The position numbers and the translations under genes are program-made. The notes beneath the pieces are model-generated. The model ran no database searches and had not been told where the DNA came from. It saw only the letters and a program-made list of their open reading frames with translations. From Pseudomonas sp. C1C7 (lineage in GTDB: Bacteria > Pseudomonadota > Gammaproteobacteria > Pseudomonadales > Pseudomonadaceae), in the NCBI RefSeq assembly GCF_013359595.1, contig NZ_JABFMP010000012.1:1-64000 (forward strand): a DNA stretch of 64,000 bases, given 5' to 3'. Positions 45,701 through 53,906 of this stretch are shown piece by piece. The stretch's first letter is position 1. Each line of letters opens with the position of its first letter.

Positions 45701-46257
45701 GCTTTTTCGACGGCTATCTACGGCCATTTGTCAGCGGCGACCCGGGCAGCTATCGCATGCGCACGGTCGATGGTCACAGCCTCCCGATCTCCAGAACCTA
45801 CCTGGACCAGATGGCCGCGGTGCAGGTGATCCGCCAGAGTTTCTTCAGCGACAACCCGGCGGAGCCACAGGTGCAGTTCAAGCTGGAACCCTACACCCTT
45901 GATCCTTCGGTGAGCCGTTCGGAGTTCAAGTTTGGTGGTACGACCATGGAGTATCGGCATGGCCCAATCGTCCCAGTGGCATTCAAATGGCCCACCGACG
46001 CTGAAGATGGTCGCACCAGCCTGGTCCTCGACAAAATGGTCGGTCGCCCGATTGGGATCGAGAAAAACACCGGGCCCTGGTCGCTGTTCCGCCTGTTCGA
46101 TCTGATGCAGACCGAATATCTGACCGGTCGTGACGTGCTGGTGCTCAAGGCGGACCTGGGCGGTCTGCGCGCCAACTACCTGCTGACCAGCCAACGCACT
46201 CCAAACCCCTTCGATATGGGCATGCTGCGCACCTTCCGCATGCCGGTGCAGCTCTGA
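42739..46257 (+). CDS. tssM: Type VI inner-membrane protein TssM (IcmF family)
   Basis: A 1172-residue membrane protein. Two N-terminal membrane segments (WVWALLLVLFAALLVWIVGP, and ISVMFLIWGLCMVYVSW) are followed by a cytoplasmic NTPase domain with an intact Walker A, GPHASGKTSLLDFSG, near residue 136, and DTAGRYLNQPD. A third membrane segment (LYLGAVTALVLFGILWAGGF) precedes a large periplasmic domain. A low-complexity Ala/Lys/Ser stretch sits around residues 800-840. The ATG at 42739 is chosen because upstream codons overlap tssL. It spans the envelope and contacts TssJ. Confidence 0.96.
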   Translation: MKKVFKSVGSFLRKTWVWALLLVLFAALLVWIVGPLLAVSDKKFWESSSSRLFTISVMFLIWGLCMVYVSWRAGVLKKANEESEGGKDRVLREKYIDEEQKALRSRFKDALKTLKSSSLYRGRSERWRDDLPWYLLIGPHASGKTSLLDFSGIEFPINKIDRKLTRDTRGTRYCDWYFADHGVLIDTAGRYLNQPDAQVDVSAWSTLLDLLRQRSRNRPLNGVLVTISVENLLSANEQELDALSSQVRARLQEVHQKLHVDVPVYLVLSKADHLPGFDEFFDQMSREECDQVLGTTFRKDQCGSDAAVVRAEFEALLHRLNCQVITRMHQERNARHRGRILDFPHQLAKLGERLCLFVDMAFTGNRYQRATRLRGFYFTSALHLVEQLNENAGDTGSSLEVAAGVLPTLRSGRSRFIHHLFSRVIFPEADLAGLDKRERSRIHWGQRALYLGAVTALVLFGILWAGGFSANHARLETLRDLAQNRTQESSALLAGDDFITVLKSLDNRYKATQVFPSKSEVSYHERVGLYQGEYVNPAIKSAYDRELEERLLPQVAMLLEGQIRASMKDRERLLNSLRAYLMLNMKDRRDSPWLKDWVSTAWSQRYPGNTQVQNGLNSHFERLLEQPFNYPVNDQLVSQARQVLRSESLVNVVYRMLREQARSLPDYRLSQHLGPQGAQYVGTDHVIPGFYTQQGYRQYFSVQGSMLVTDILNDNWVLGEGTGISSMDLRRLLVDLEQRYFRDYSNYWSEALGRVALSPANDFGEVAEQLASLTSASSPLLRLLVEVRENTRFPVIPDEAADTVGKLAEKDAKPGKLATSASGKVSDALAKNLPDTARKSLQRRFEPLHQLLGDENGPSADLTPAMNALNDLQLQMASLARASVPEQAAFDMARTRMGGQRDALSNLRNASARLPRPVSAWLSVLGDDTWRLVLGDAYAHLNQRYQAELFGFYLKAINKRYPFDAHSPSDVSLGDFREFFKAQGIADRFFDGYLRPFVSGDPGSYRMRTVDGHSLPISRTYLDQMAAVQVIRQSFFSDNPAEPQVQFKLEPYTLDPSVSRSEFKFGGTTMEYRHGPIVPVAFKWPTDAEDGRTSLVLDKMVGRPIGIEKNTGPWSLFRLFDLMQTEYLTGRDVLVLKADLGGLRANYLLTSQRTPNPFDMGMLRTFRMPVQL

Positions 46258-46985
46258 TGCGAGTAGCGGTCCCCTGGCGCAGTGCGGCGCGCACCGATAT
46301 CGGCAAGATCCGGTCGCGCAACGAGGACGCTTTTCTCGACTGCCCCCAGCAAGGAATGTGGGTGGTCGCGGACGGAATGGGTGGTCATCAGGGGGGCGAC
46401 GTCGCCAGCCAGTTGATCGTCGCCAGCCTGGCGGATTTGCCCCTGCTGGATGACTTTGACGAGCGATTGAAGAGTGTTCGTCAATGCCTGCACTGGCTCA
46501 ACCGTCGTCTGGGTCAGGAGCTGACGGTCATTGCCGGACGCCATGACGGCATCATGGGCAGCACCGTGGTGCTGTTGCTCGTGGAAGGCAATCGCGGGGC
46601 ATGCATCTGGGCGGGCGACAGCCGTTGCTACTTGTGGCGAGGACAGCGCTTGTATCAGCTGTCCAGGGACCATTCGCTGCAACAGCATTTGATTGACGAA
46701 CAACGAATGAGTATCGCCGAGGCCAAGGCGCACCCGGACGCTCATGCACTGACCCGCGCGATTGGCGCTGCGGCGCAACTGACACTCGACGTGTTGGAGT
46801 TCGAGGTTCATCCCGGTGACGCGTTTCTGCTGTGCAGCGACGGCCTGTACCAGAATGTGAGCCGCGCGGCCCTTGGCAGCGCCTTGAGCCTGACGGCACC
46901 GCATCTTGCGCTGCAATGTCTGTTCGACAGCGCCCTGAGGGGGTCGGCACGGGACAACCTGACTGCCGTGATGGTTCGCCAATGA
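46257..46985 (+). CDS. PP2C-type Ser/Thr phosphatase of the type VI cluster
   Basis: A 242-residue PPM/PP2C-family phosphatase. The metal-binding signatures are intact: IGKIRSRNEDAFLD, GMWVVADGMGGHQGGD, and the later AGDSRCYLWRGQRLYQLSRD and CSDGLYQNV. Its start overlaps the tssM stop by one base, and its stop overlaps the kinase start by 4 bp. It should reverse the kinase encoded next, corresponding to Stp1 of HSI-II. Confidence 0.94.
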   Translation: MRVAVPWRSAARTDIGKIRSRNEDAFLDCPQQGMWVVADGMGGHQGGDVASQLIVASLADLPLLDDFDERLKSVRQCLHWLNRRLGQELTVIAGRHDGIMGSTVVLLLVEGNRGACIWAGDSRCYLWRGQRLYQLSRDHSLQQHLIDEQRMSIAEAKAHPDAHALTRAIGAAAQLTLDVLEFEVHPGDAFLLCSDGLYQNVSRAALGSALSLTAPHLALQCLFDSALRGSARDNLTAVMVRQ

Positions 46986-47992
46986 CCGAACTCACTCCAT
47001 CTCCCGACATCCTGTCACAGAGCGAAGAGCAGGACCGCAATCCGACTTACTTCGCCTTCGCCAAGGCGCATCTGACGCCACCTGCGCCGTCATCATCCCG
47101 GGCCAGCGTCGGGCAAATGCCCGACGTGCTTGCAGGTCGTTACCGCATCGAACGCCTGTTGGGTGCCGGTGGCATGGGCCTGGTTTTCCGTGCGCGTGAC
47201 TTGCTGATCGAACAGTTCGGCGAACCCGCCCCCTGCATCGCACTTAAAGTCCTCAGCGAAGAATTTGCCGAATGGCCCGACGCGAGCACCTTGCTGTACA
47301 GCGAGTTCGCCATGACTCGGCATTTGCGTCATGACAACGTGCTGCGTTTTCACACGTTCGAGGTGGATACCGATTGCCAGAGGGCCTTCATCACCATGGA
47401 GCTGATGCGAGGACTGACTCTGGATAAGTTTTTATGCGAGCGGCCGCTGGGTATCCCATGGGCTGATTTGCGCACCATCGCGTTGCCGCTGCTCGACGCA
47501 CTGGCTCACGCGCATGCACGGGGGATCCTGCACGGCGACATCAAACCAAGTAACGTGATGATCAGCGAAGAGGGCGTACGTTTGTTCGACTTCGGTCTGG
47601 GTCAGGTGCAGGAGGACGTACTGCCCGGCTTGCCGAAGCTGAGTCGCGAGCGCTTCGTTGCGTGGACTCCCGGCTATGCCGCTCCGGAATTGCTGGAAGG
47701 CAAGGCGATGACGGCGGGCACTGACCTATACGCAGTGGCTTGCGTGCTCTACGAGCTGGCAGGCGGCAAACATCCTTTCCGCCGCTTGCCCGCAACGCAG
47801 GCACGTGATGAGCGCCTGGACCTCAAACTGTGTCGACCCGGACACTTGCCTGAACATTGCTGGCCGGCGTTGCGTACCGCACTGGCATTTGATGCGAACC
47901 TAAGAAATATCAACGTCCAGCAACTGCGCGACGCTTTTGGCGCAACCTCATCCTGGCTGCGACGGCGCATCCTGACGCTCGTTCAAGCCTGA
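46982..47992 (+). CDS. Ser/Thr protein kinase of the type VI cluster
   Basis: A 336-residue Hanks-type kinase. The glycine loop GAGGMGLVFRARD lies near residue 60, the catalytic Lys in CIALKVL, the catalytic loop HGDIKPSN near residue 183 (Gly where many kinases have Arg, so non-RD type), and DFG near 202. No membrane segment follows the kinase domain, unlike PpkA of HSI-I. It is the last gene of the cluster and corresponds in position to Stk1 of HSI-II. The likely substrates are the FHA protein or other secretion components; this is inferred. Confidence 0.93.
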   Translation: MTELTPSPDILSQSEEQDRNPTYFAFAKAHLTPPAPSSSRASVGQMPDVLAGRYRIERLLGAGGMGLVFRARDLLIEQFGEPAPCIALKVLSEEFAEWPDASTLLYSEFAMTRHLRHDNVLRFHTFEVDTDCQRAFITMELMRGLTLDKFLCERPLGIPWADLRTIALPLLDALAHAHARGILHGDIKPSNVMISEEGVRLFDFGLGQVQEDVLPGLPKLSRERFVAWTPGYAAPELLEGKAMTAGTDLYAVACVLYELAGGKHPFRRLPATQARDERLDLKLCRPGHLPEHCWPALRTALAFDANLRNINVQQLRDAFGATSSWLRRRILTLVQA

Positions 47993-47999
47993 ACATTTG

Positions 48000-48030
48000 A
48001 AAAAGCCTGCATGCCATAAGCATGCAGGCT
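48000..48030 (-). terminator. Hairpin terminator between convergent kinase and MFS genes
   Basis: Perfect arms AGCCTGCATG/CATGCAGGCT (48004-48013 and 48021-48030). The T-run is on the minus strand, so it ends the MFS gene; it may also slow transcription arriving from the type VI cluster. Confidence 0.85.
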
Positions 48031-48062
48031 CTCTCATTCCACCCACCCGTTGGCGGTTACTC

Positions 48063-49685
48063 TCAGTTCTTGTTCAAATCCACATTCCGTGTTTCACGCA
48101 GACACAACATCCCCACCACCAGGCTCACCCCGGTAATCAGCACCGGGTACCACAGCCCGTAGAAAATATCCCCGGTGTAGACCACCAGCGCGAACGACAC
48201 GGTTGGCAGGAAGCCGCCGAACCAGCCGTTGCCGATGTGGTAGGGCAGGGACATGGAGGTGTAGCGGATGCGGGTCGGGAACAGTTCGACCATCAGTGCC
48301 GCCAGCGGGCCGTAGCACATCGCGGAGATGACGATCAGCGCGACGATCAGGGCCACGATCATGGTTTTGTTGATCTGTTGCATGTCGGCTTGCTGCGGAT
48401 AACCGGCCAGAGTCACGGCGCCGCGCAGGGCGGCTTCGTCGAAACCGTCGATTTTCGCGTCGCCCACGCTCACCTGCACGGTGCTGCCGGCGGGGGCAGC
48501 GATGCTTTCGTACGGCAGGCCCTGCTTGACCAGGAAGGTCTTGACCTTGTCGCAAGGGCTGTCGAATTTGGCCTTGCCCACCGGGTCGAACTGGAAGGTG
48601 CAGGTGGCAGGATCGGCCGTCACGGTGATCGGCGCCTGGCGGCTGGCCAGGTCGATTGCCGGGTTGGCGTAGTGGGCCAGGGATTTGAAGATCGGGAAGT
48701 ACAGCGCGGTGGCCAGCAACAGGCCGATCATCAGCACCGGTTTGCGCCCGACCTTGTCCGACAGCCAGCCGAAGAAAATGAAGAACGGTGCGCCAATGGT
48801 GACGCTGATGATCAGCAGGCCGTTGGCTACGGCGGGGTCCATTTTCAGGAATTGGGTGAGGAAAAACAGTACATAGAACTGTGCCGCGTAGAAGGTCACG
48901 GCCTGCCCGGCGTTGATGCTGAACAGGGCGATCAGCACCACCTTGAGGTTTTCCCATTTGCCGAAGGATTCACGGATCGGCGACTTGCAGAGCTTGCCTT
49001 CCTCTTTCATTTTGGTGAAGGCCGGTGACTCGTGCAGGCTCAGGCGAATCCAGGTCGAGATGCCCAGCAGGACGATCGAGAACAGGAACGGGATGCGCCA
49101 GCCCCAGACTTCGAACTGATCGCCGGTGAAGTAACGGCAACCGAGTACCACCAGCAGCGACAACAGCAGGCCGAGGGTGGCGGTGGACTGAATCCAGCTG
49201 GTGTGGAAGCCGCGTTTGCCGATGGGAGCGTGTTCGGCTACGTAAGTCGCCGCGCCGCCATATTCGCCGCCCAGGGCCAGGCCTTGGAGCATGCGCAGCA
49301 CCACGAGGATGATCGGCGCGGCGATGCCGATGCTGGCGTAAGTCGGCAGCAGGCCGACGCAGAACGTCGCCAGGCCCATGAGGACGATGGTGGCGAGGAA
49401 GGTGTATTTACGTCCGATCATGTCCCCCAACCGACCGAAAACCAATGCGCCGAATGGTCTGACCACGAAGCCGGCTGCGAAGGCCATCAGGGCGAAGATG
49501 AAGGCGGTGGTGTCGTTGACCCCGGCGAAGAACTGCTTGCTGATCACCGCCGCGAGGGCGCCGTAGAGGAAGAAGTCATACCACTCGAACACCGTGCCGA
49601 GCGACGAGGCGAAGATGACTTTCTGGGTTTCCTGGCTGGTGCCCGCGCTGCGCACGGCTTCCAGGGGCTGAACGTGTTCTGACAT
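48063..49685 (-). CDS. MFS transporter (MHS family) with large soluble insertion
   Basis: A 540-residue major facilitator of the metabolite:proton symporter (ProP/ShiA-like) type. Family marks are FASSLGTVFEWYDFFLYGAL, RPFGALVFGRLGDMIGRKYT, GLALGGEYGGAATYVAEHAP, and GWLSDKVGRKPVL at the central loop. About 100 extra residues (roughly 337-440) are inserted after the eighth-to-ninth membrane segment. They include two Cys (near 362 and 378) and are hydrophilic, so this is a soluble domain. The start MSEHVQPLEA at 49685 is preferred. The substrate is unknown. The gene is monocistronic and ends at a strong hairpin. Confidence 0.9.
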   Translation of the reverse strand: MSEHVQPLEAVRSAGTSQETQKVIFASSLGTVFEWYDFFLYGALAAVISKQFFAGVNDTTAFIFALMAFAAGFVVRPFGALVFGRLGDMIGRKYTFLATIVLMGLATFCVGLLPTYASIGIAAPIILVVLRMLQGLALGGEYGGAATYVAEHAPIGKRGFHTSWIQSTATLGLLLSLLVVLGCRYFTGDQFEVWGWRIPFLFSIVLLGISTWIRLSLHESPAFTKMKEEGKLCKSPIRESFGKWENLKVVLIALFSINAGQAVTFYAAQFYVLFFLTQFLKMDPAVANGLLIISVTIGAPFFIFFGWLSDKVGRKPVLMIGLLLATALYFPIFKSLAHYANPAIDLASRQAPITVTADPATCTFQFDPVGKAKFDSPCDKVKTFLVKQGLPYESIAAPAGSTVQVSVGDAKIDGFDEAALRGAVTLAGYPQQADMQQINKTMIVALIVALIVISAMCYGPLAALMVELFPTRIRYTSMSLPYHIGNGWFGGFLPTVSFALVVYTGDIFYGLWYPVLITGVSLVVGMLCLRETRNVDLNKN

Positions 49686-49794
49686 ATCGGTATCCCTCAC
49701 AGTGATTGTTTTTGTTGTTCCACTGTCGGCGCCTGCCTTGTGGGCTGGGCCGCTACTGTCCATGCATCGGGTGTAACCGTTTCTACATCTTCAC

Positions 49795-49897
49795 TGTAGG
49801 AGCCGAACTCGCTCGCGATGGACCCGAGAACACCGCGGGGGTATCAGTTTTCCAGCGGGATCGTTGACGACCATCGCGAGCAAGCTCGGCTCCTACA
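49795..49897. repeat. REPIN: two inverted REP units
   Basis: Arms at 49795-49821 and 49871-49897 are inverse copies with two or three mismatches. The left arm begins TGTAGGAGCCGAACTCGCTC. It lies between the MFS and GMC oxidoreductase genes. Confidence 0.85.
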
Positions 49898-49915
49898 GTG
49901 GTGGGGCGTCCGTCT

Positions 49916-51562
49916 TTACGGATGTGCAGCCAGTTCCAATTCCGGGGCAATGCTCCTTGTGTCGGGGTTGAGGATCAGTTGTGCGGCCTTTTCGGCGATC
50001 ATCAGCGTCGGCGAGCAGGTGTTGCCCGAGGTGATGTTTGGCATGATCGATGCGTCGGCGATGCGCAGGCCGGGGATGCCGTGGACGCGCAACTGGGCAT
50101 CGACCACCGCATCGGCATCGTTGCCCATCCGGCAGGTGCCCACAGGATGGAAAATCGTCGTGCCGATGCGCGCGGCGGCTTCGTGCAGTTGCTCTTCGCT
50201 TTGCAGGCTGTCGCCGGGTAGGTATTCCACGGGCTTGAAGGCCTTCAGGGCCGGGGCGGCGACGATGCGTCGGGTCAGGCGGATGGCGTCGGCGGCGACT
50301 CGCAAGTCCTCCGGATGGCTCAGGTAATTGGGTTGAATCAGCGGCGCCTGCTGCGGATCGACAGAGCGGATTTCCACCTTGCCACGGCTTTTGGGTCGCA
50401 AGTCGCAGACCGAGGCGGTGAACGCCGGGAAGTTGTGCAACGGCTCGCCAAACCGTTCAAGGGACAGCGGTTGCACGTGATATTCGAGGTTGGCCGAGGT
50501 CTGCTCCGGCCCCGAGCGGGCAAAGGCCCCGAGCTGGCTCGGCGCCATGGACAGCGGGCCGCTGCGGTCATACAGATAGCGCAGGCCCATGCCCATCTTG
50601 CCCCACACACTGCCGGCGATCTGGTTGAGGGTGCGGGCGTTTTCCAGCTTGTAGATCAGTCGCAGTTGCAGGTGATCCTGCAGATTGCCGCCGACGCCGG
50701 GCAATTCATGCATGACGCCGATGCCCAGGCGTTGCAGCAGCGGGCGAGGGCCGATACCCGAACGTTGCAGGATGCTCGGTGAGCCGACGGAACCGGCACA
50801 CAGAATGATTTCCTGGCGCGCCTTGAAGCTCTGGACCTGACCTTGCCAGCGCACGCTCACCGCCGAGGCGCGGGTGTTTTCCAGCAGCACGCGATCGACC
50901 TCGACTCCGGTCAATACGGTCAGGTTGGCACGATCGCGAATCGGTTTGAGAAAGGCCTTGGCCGCGTTCCAGCGGATGCCGGCCTTCTGGTTGACCTGGA
51001 AGTAGCCACAACCTTCGTTGTCGCCCTGGTTGAAGTCATCGATGCTGGCGATGCCGCTTTGCTCGGCGGCGCTGCGAAAGGCATCGAGAATCGGCCACGA
51101 CAGACGTTGGCGCTCCACCCGCCAGTCGCCGCTGGCGCCGTGGAACTCGGAGTCGCCGGCAAAATGGTTTTCGCTTTTCTTGAACAGCGGCAGTACGTCC
51201 TGCCAGCGCCAGCCGGGGTTGCCCTCGGCGGCCCAGCGATCGTAGTCGCCGGCCTGGCCACGCATGTAGATCATGCCGTTGATGGAGGAGCAGCCACCGA
51301 GCACCTTGCCGCGCGGGTAGCTCAGGGTGCGGCCTTGCAGGCCCGGTTGTGCTTCGGTCTTGAAGCACCAATCGGTGCGCGGGTTGCCGATGCAGAACAG
51401 GTAACCGACGGGGATGTGAATCCACGCATAGTTATCGCGGCCACCGGCTTCGAGCAGCAGCACCCGGTGTTGCGGGTTGGCCGACAGTCGATTGGCCAGC
51501 AGGCAACCGGCCGGTCCGGCCCCGACCACGATGTAGTCGTAGGTATCCTGGGTAGCTTGCAT
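49916..51562 (-). CDS. GMC-family FAD oxidoreductase (choline/alcohol dehydrogenase-like)
   Basis: A 548-residue glucose-methanol-choline oxidoreductase. The FAD-binding N-terminus is YDYIVVGAGPAGCLLANRLS. GMC signatures are LGGCSSINGMIYMRGQAGDY and GSPSILQRSGIG, and the active-site region has IFHPVGTCRMG and PNITSGNTCSP (His and Asn). No signal peptide is present. It resembles BetA and AlkJ-type alcohol dehydrogenases, but betB is not adjacent, so the alcohol is unknown. A divergent LysR gene 143 bp away is its likely regulator. Confidence 0.92.
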   Translation of the reverse strand: MQATQDTYDYIVVGAGPAGCLLANRLSANPQHRVLLLEAGGRDNYAWIHIPVGYLFCIGNPRTDWCFKTEAQPGLQGRTLSYPRGKVLGGCSSINGMIYMRGQAGDYDRWAAEGNPGWRWQDVLPLFKKSENHFAGDSEFHGASGDWRVERQRLSWPILDAFRSAAEQSGIASIDDFNQGDNEGCGYFQVNQKAGIRWNAAKAFLKPIRDRANLTVLTGVEVDRVLLENTRASAVSVRWQGQVQSFKARQEIILCAGSVGSPSILQRSGIGPRPLLQRLGIGVMHELPGVGGNLQDHLQLRLIYKLENARTLNQIAGSVWGKMGMGLRYLYDRSGPLSMAPSQLGAFARSGPEQTSANLEYHVQPLSLERFGEPLHNFPAFTASVCDLRPKSRGKVEIRSVDPQQAPLIQPNYLSHPEDLRVAADAIRLTRRIVAAPALKAFKPVEYLPGDSLQSEEQLHEAAARIGTTIFHPVGTCRMGNDADAVVDAQLRVHGIPGLRIADASIMPNITSGNTCSPTLMIAEKAAQLILNPDTRSIAPELELAAHP

Positions 51563-51705
51563 CCCTGACCTCGCATTGTTTTTCTTGTTGCCTCCATCCT
51601 AGTTGTTAGCTTTCGTTTAAAAAATGTTAGTTTTTACGCAGCCACTGTGCGTTTTTAAACAGCGCGTTCAACACCGCGCTCACAGCCAAGCACCAAGGAT
51701 GATTC

Positions 51706-52602
51706 ATGTTCGACTGGAATGACCTGCGGTTTTTTCTCGAACTCCAGCGCAGTGGGCGTCTGCTCACCGCTGCCCGCCGTCTGAACACCACCCACGCGAC
51801 GGTTGCGCGGCACATCGAGGCCATCGAAAAGAGCCTCGGCACGGCATTGTTCGTGCAGCATGCCCAGGGCTATGAAATGACGCCGGCGGGGGAAGCGCTG
51901 CTCAAACATGCCGAGGCCATGGAGAACGTGGCGCTGCTGGCTCAGGAGGAAATCACCCAGTCGACGGCGCCGCTGGGCAAGATTCGTGTCGGGGTCACCG
52001 AAGGATTGGGCATCATGTTCCTGTCCAGTCGCATGAACGGGCTGTTCGAGCGTTATCCGGGGCTGGAGGTGGAGCTGGTGGCAGTGCCGCGATTCGTCAG
52101 CATCCTCAACCGCGAGGCGGAAATCAGCATTCACCTGGAACGCCCCGACGCCGACATGCTGGTCACGCGCAAGCTCACCGACTACCGGTTGGCGCTCTAT
52201 GCCAGCCAGGCGTATCTGGACAAGGCGCCGCCGTTGCGCAGTCGCGAGGATCTGGGGCGGCATGCCTGGATCGGCTACGTCGACGATCTGCTGTTCAGCC
52301 AGGAACTGATGTTCCTCAACAGTTTCTGTCGCAACCCGCAGGTGGTCTTCCACAGCACCAGCGTCATCGCCCAGCAACAGGCGGCCCGCGCGGGGCTGGG
52401 TATCGCGGTATTGCCGTGCTACATGGCCAGCGCCGACCCCGGGTTGGTGCCGTTGTTTGCCGAGGAAAGCATTTTGCGCAGTTACTGGATCAGCACCCGT
52501 CGGGACCTGCACAAATCCGTGCGATTGCGGGTTATGTGGGATTACGTCGTGGAGTTGTGCGAACGCGAGCAGGACTTGTTGCTTGGCACACAACCCCTGT
52601 AG
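51706..52602 (+). CDS. LysR-type regulator divergent from the GMC oxidoreductase
   Basis: A 298-residue LysR regulator. The helix-turn-helix is in GRLLTAARRLNTTHATVARH (residues about 16-35), a sequence type seen in LysR subgroups that recognise TTHATV-like helices. The intergenic region toward the GMC gene is AT-rich and has repeated TGTTAG motifs (near 51605 and 51627). The TAG stop lies inside a short REP palindrome at 52598-52626. Confidence 0.92.
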   Translation: MFDWNDLRFFLELQRSGRLLTAARRLNTTHATVARHIEAIEKSLGTALFVQHAQGYEMTPAGEALLKHAEAMENVALLAQEEITQSTAPLGKIRVGVTEGLGIMFLSSRMNGLFERYPGLEVELVAVPRFVSILNREAEISIHLERPDADMLVTRKLTDYRLALYASQAYLDKAPPLRSREDLGRHAWIGYVDDLLFSQELMFLNSFCRNPQVVFHSTSVIAQQQAARAGLGIAVLPCYMASADPGLVPLFAEESILRSYWISTRRDLHKSVRLRVMWDYVVELCEREQDLLLGTQPL

Positions 52603-52626
52603 GAGCTGCCTGCGGCAGCTCCTACA
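52598..52626. repeat. Short perfect palindrome overlapping a stop codon
   Basis: Arms TGTAGGAGCTGCC and GGCAGCTCCTACA flank TGC. The TAG at 52600-52602 ends the LysR gene. It probably also serves as a terminator for the LysR gene and the convergent minus-strand gene. Confidence 0.85.
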
Positions 52627-52658
52627 GTGAATTGTGTTTCAAATGACGGGTCGATAGT

Positions 52659-53759
52659 TCACGGAAGGATATCGAACGCCGTGCTGGCCAGCCGTTCGCC
52701 GTTGACCATGATGTGCACCGCATGCCTTCCCGCATAGTGCCGTCGGGTGGTGAGTTCCTTGATGTGCTGGCCCCGGGCGATGGCTTCGGTGGCGTGGCCG
52801 GGCAGGGTCAGGGCCTTGAGCTTGAAGACTTTAGCCGAGGTGCTGCCGTTGGCTTTGACGTAGTCGATGGCGTAGTCGATCACCAGGCGCTGGCTGTCCT
52901 TGACCCTGGATCTGACGGCGAAGGACAGGGTGATTTTCTCTCCCAGGCCGATCACCGGCGGGTTGACCTGCACGTCGACGATGTCCACTTCAGGCTTGCC
53001 GCCGGCACCGATGATCGCCAGGGCCCGCGGGTTGCCCTGTTTGATCAGGCTGCGCAGGGCATGTTTGGCGATCCACGCGGTGTGTTTGTTGTCCAGCGAC
53101 CAGCCTTCGATCAGGTCCAGGACCCACTCGGGATGGTCCTTGGTGATGTCGTTGAGGTGATTGGCCACGGACTTGCGCACATAGAGGCTGGGATCGGCCT
53201 TGAGGTTGTCGAGGATGCCCATGGCCAAGCGCGGGTCGGCCTGAATCCGTTCCAGGCGGAACGACCACGGCAGGCGCGGGCGGCAACCCTCGCTGGCCAG
53301 GCGTCGGACGTGCTCGTTGTCGTCCAGCGACCAGTCATGCATATGTTCAAGCGTGCGTTCCAGATCGCTGCGCAAGAACGGGCGGATCGCAAATTCCGAG
53401 GAACCGAAGGCGGTGAAATACTTGAGCGTGTCCATGGACAGTTCGAAGCGGTCGGCGCCATAGGTCGCCACGTAGTGGGGCAGGCACATGCTGACAAAGG
53501 CGCTGTTGAGCCGCGGTGCGAGGGCACGCAAGAGCGGTAGCGAGGCTTCGAAGTCCAGCGGCAGCACGGCATGCAGGGATTCGCTGACCCGGGCCAGGCG
53601 CTGCATGATCGAGAGTTCGGCCAGGTCCTTGGTGGCCAGCTTCAGGAAGGTCTTGGCGTCGAAGGCCGGATAGACCGCGCTCATCTCGGTGGCGATGTGC
53701 CGGAGGCGTTCGGTGTTGAAGATTTCCTTGAGGGCGGGGGCGGGTTGGTCAGCTGACAT
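52659..53759 (-). CDS. DNA alkylation repair protein (AlkD-like HEAT repeats)
   Basis: A 366-residue protein of the DNA alkylation repair (AlkC/AlkD) superfamily. The N-terminal two thirds form HEAT-like repeats with the family feature HVRRLASEGCRPRLPW, VRKSVANHLNDITKDHPEWV and NKHTAWIAKHALRSLIKQGN. A C-terminal domain of about 120 residues (VDIVDVQVNPPVIGLGEKIT onward) is predicted beta-rich, as in the AlkC/AlkF branch. Such proteins excise alkylated bases. The assignment to a glycosylase is from family; the lesion range is unknown. Confidence 0.88.
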   Translation of the reverse strand: MSADQPAPALKEIFNTERLRHIATEMSAVYPAFDAKTFLKLATKDLAELSIMQRLARVSESLHAVLPLDFEASLPLLRALAPRLNSAFVSMCLPHYVATYGADRFELSMDTLKYFTAFGSSEFAIRPFLRSDLERTLEHMHDWSLDDNEHVRRLASEGCRPRLPWSFRLERIQADPRLAMGILDNLKADPSLYVRKSVANHLNDITKDHPEWVLDLIEGWSLDNKHTAWIAKHALRSLIKQGNPRALAIIGAGGKPEVDIVDVQVNPPVIGLGEKITLSFAVRSRVKDSQRLVIDYAIDYVKANGSTSAKVFKLKALTLPGHATEAIARGQHIKELTTRRHYAGRHAVHIMVNGERLASTAFDILP

Positions 53760-53806
53760 TTCAGGGCCTTGGTAATTGGGGTTAATCCGTTACACCGCGT
53801 TATCGT

Positions 53807-53884
53807 TCTTCGCGGGCGAGCCTCGCTCCTACAGGATTGTGTGGACACCCACATCTCTGCAGGCGCGAGGCTTGCCCGCGAAGA
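53807..53884. repeat. REPIN: two inverted REP units
   Basis: The left unit CTTCGCGGGCGAGCCTCGCT and its inverse GCGAGGCTTGCCCGCGAAGA flank a spacer of about 24 bp. It lies between the Kef-type antiporter stop and the AlkD-like gene start. Confidence 0.82.
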
Positions 53885-53906
53885 GGCCGGTACATTCAAC
53901 GCAAAT

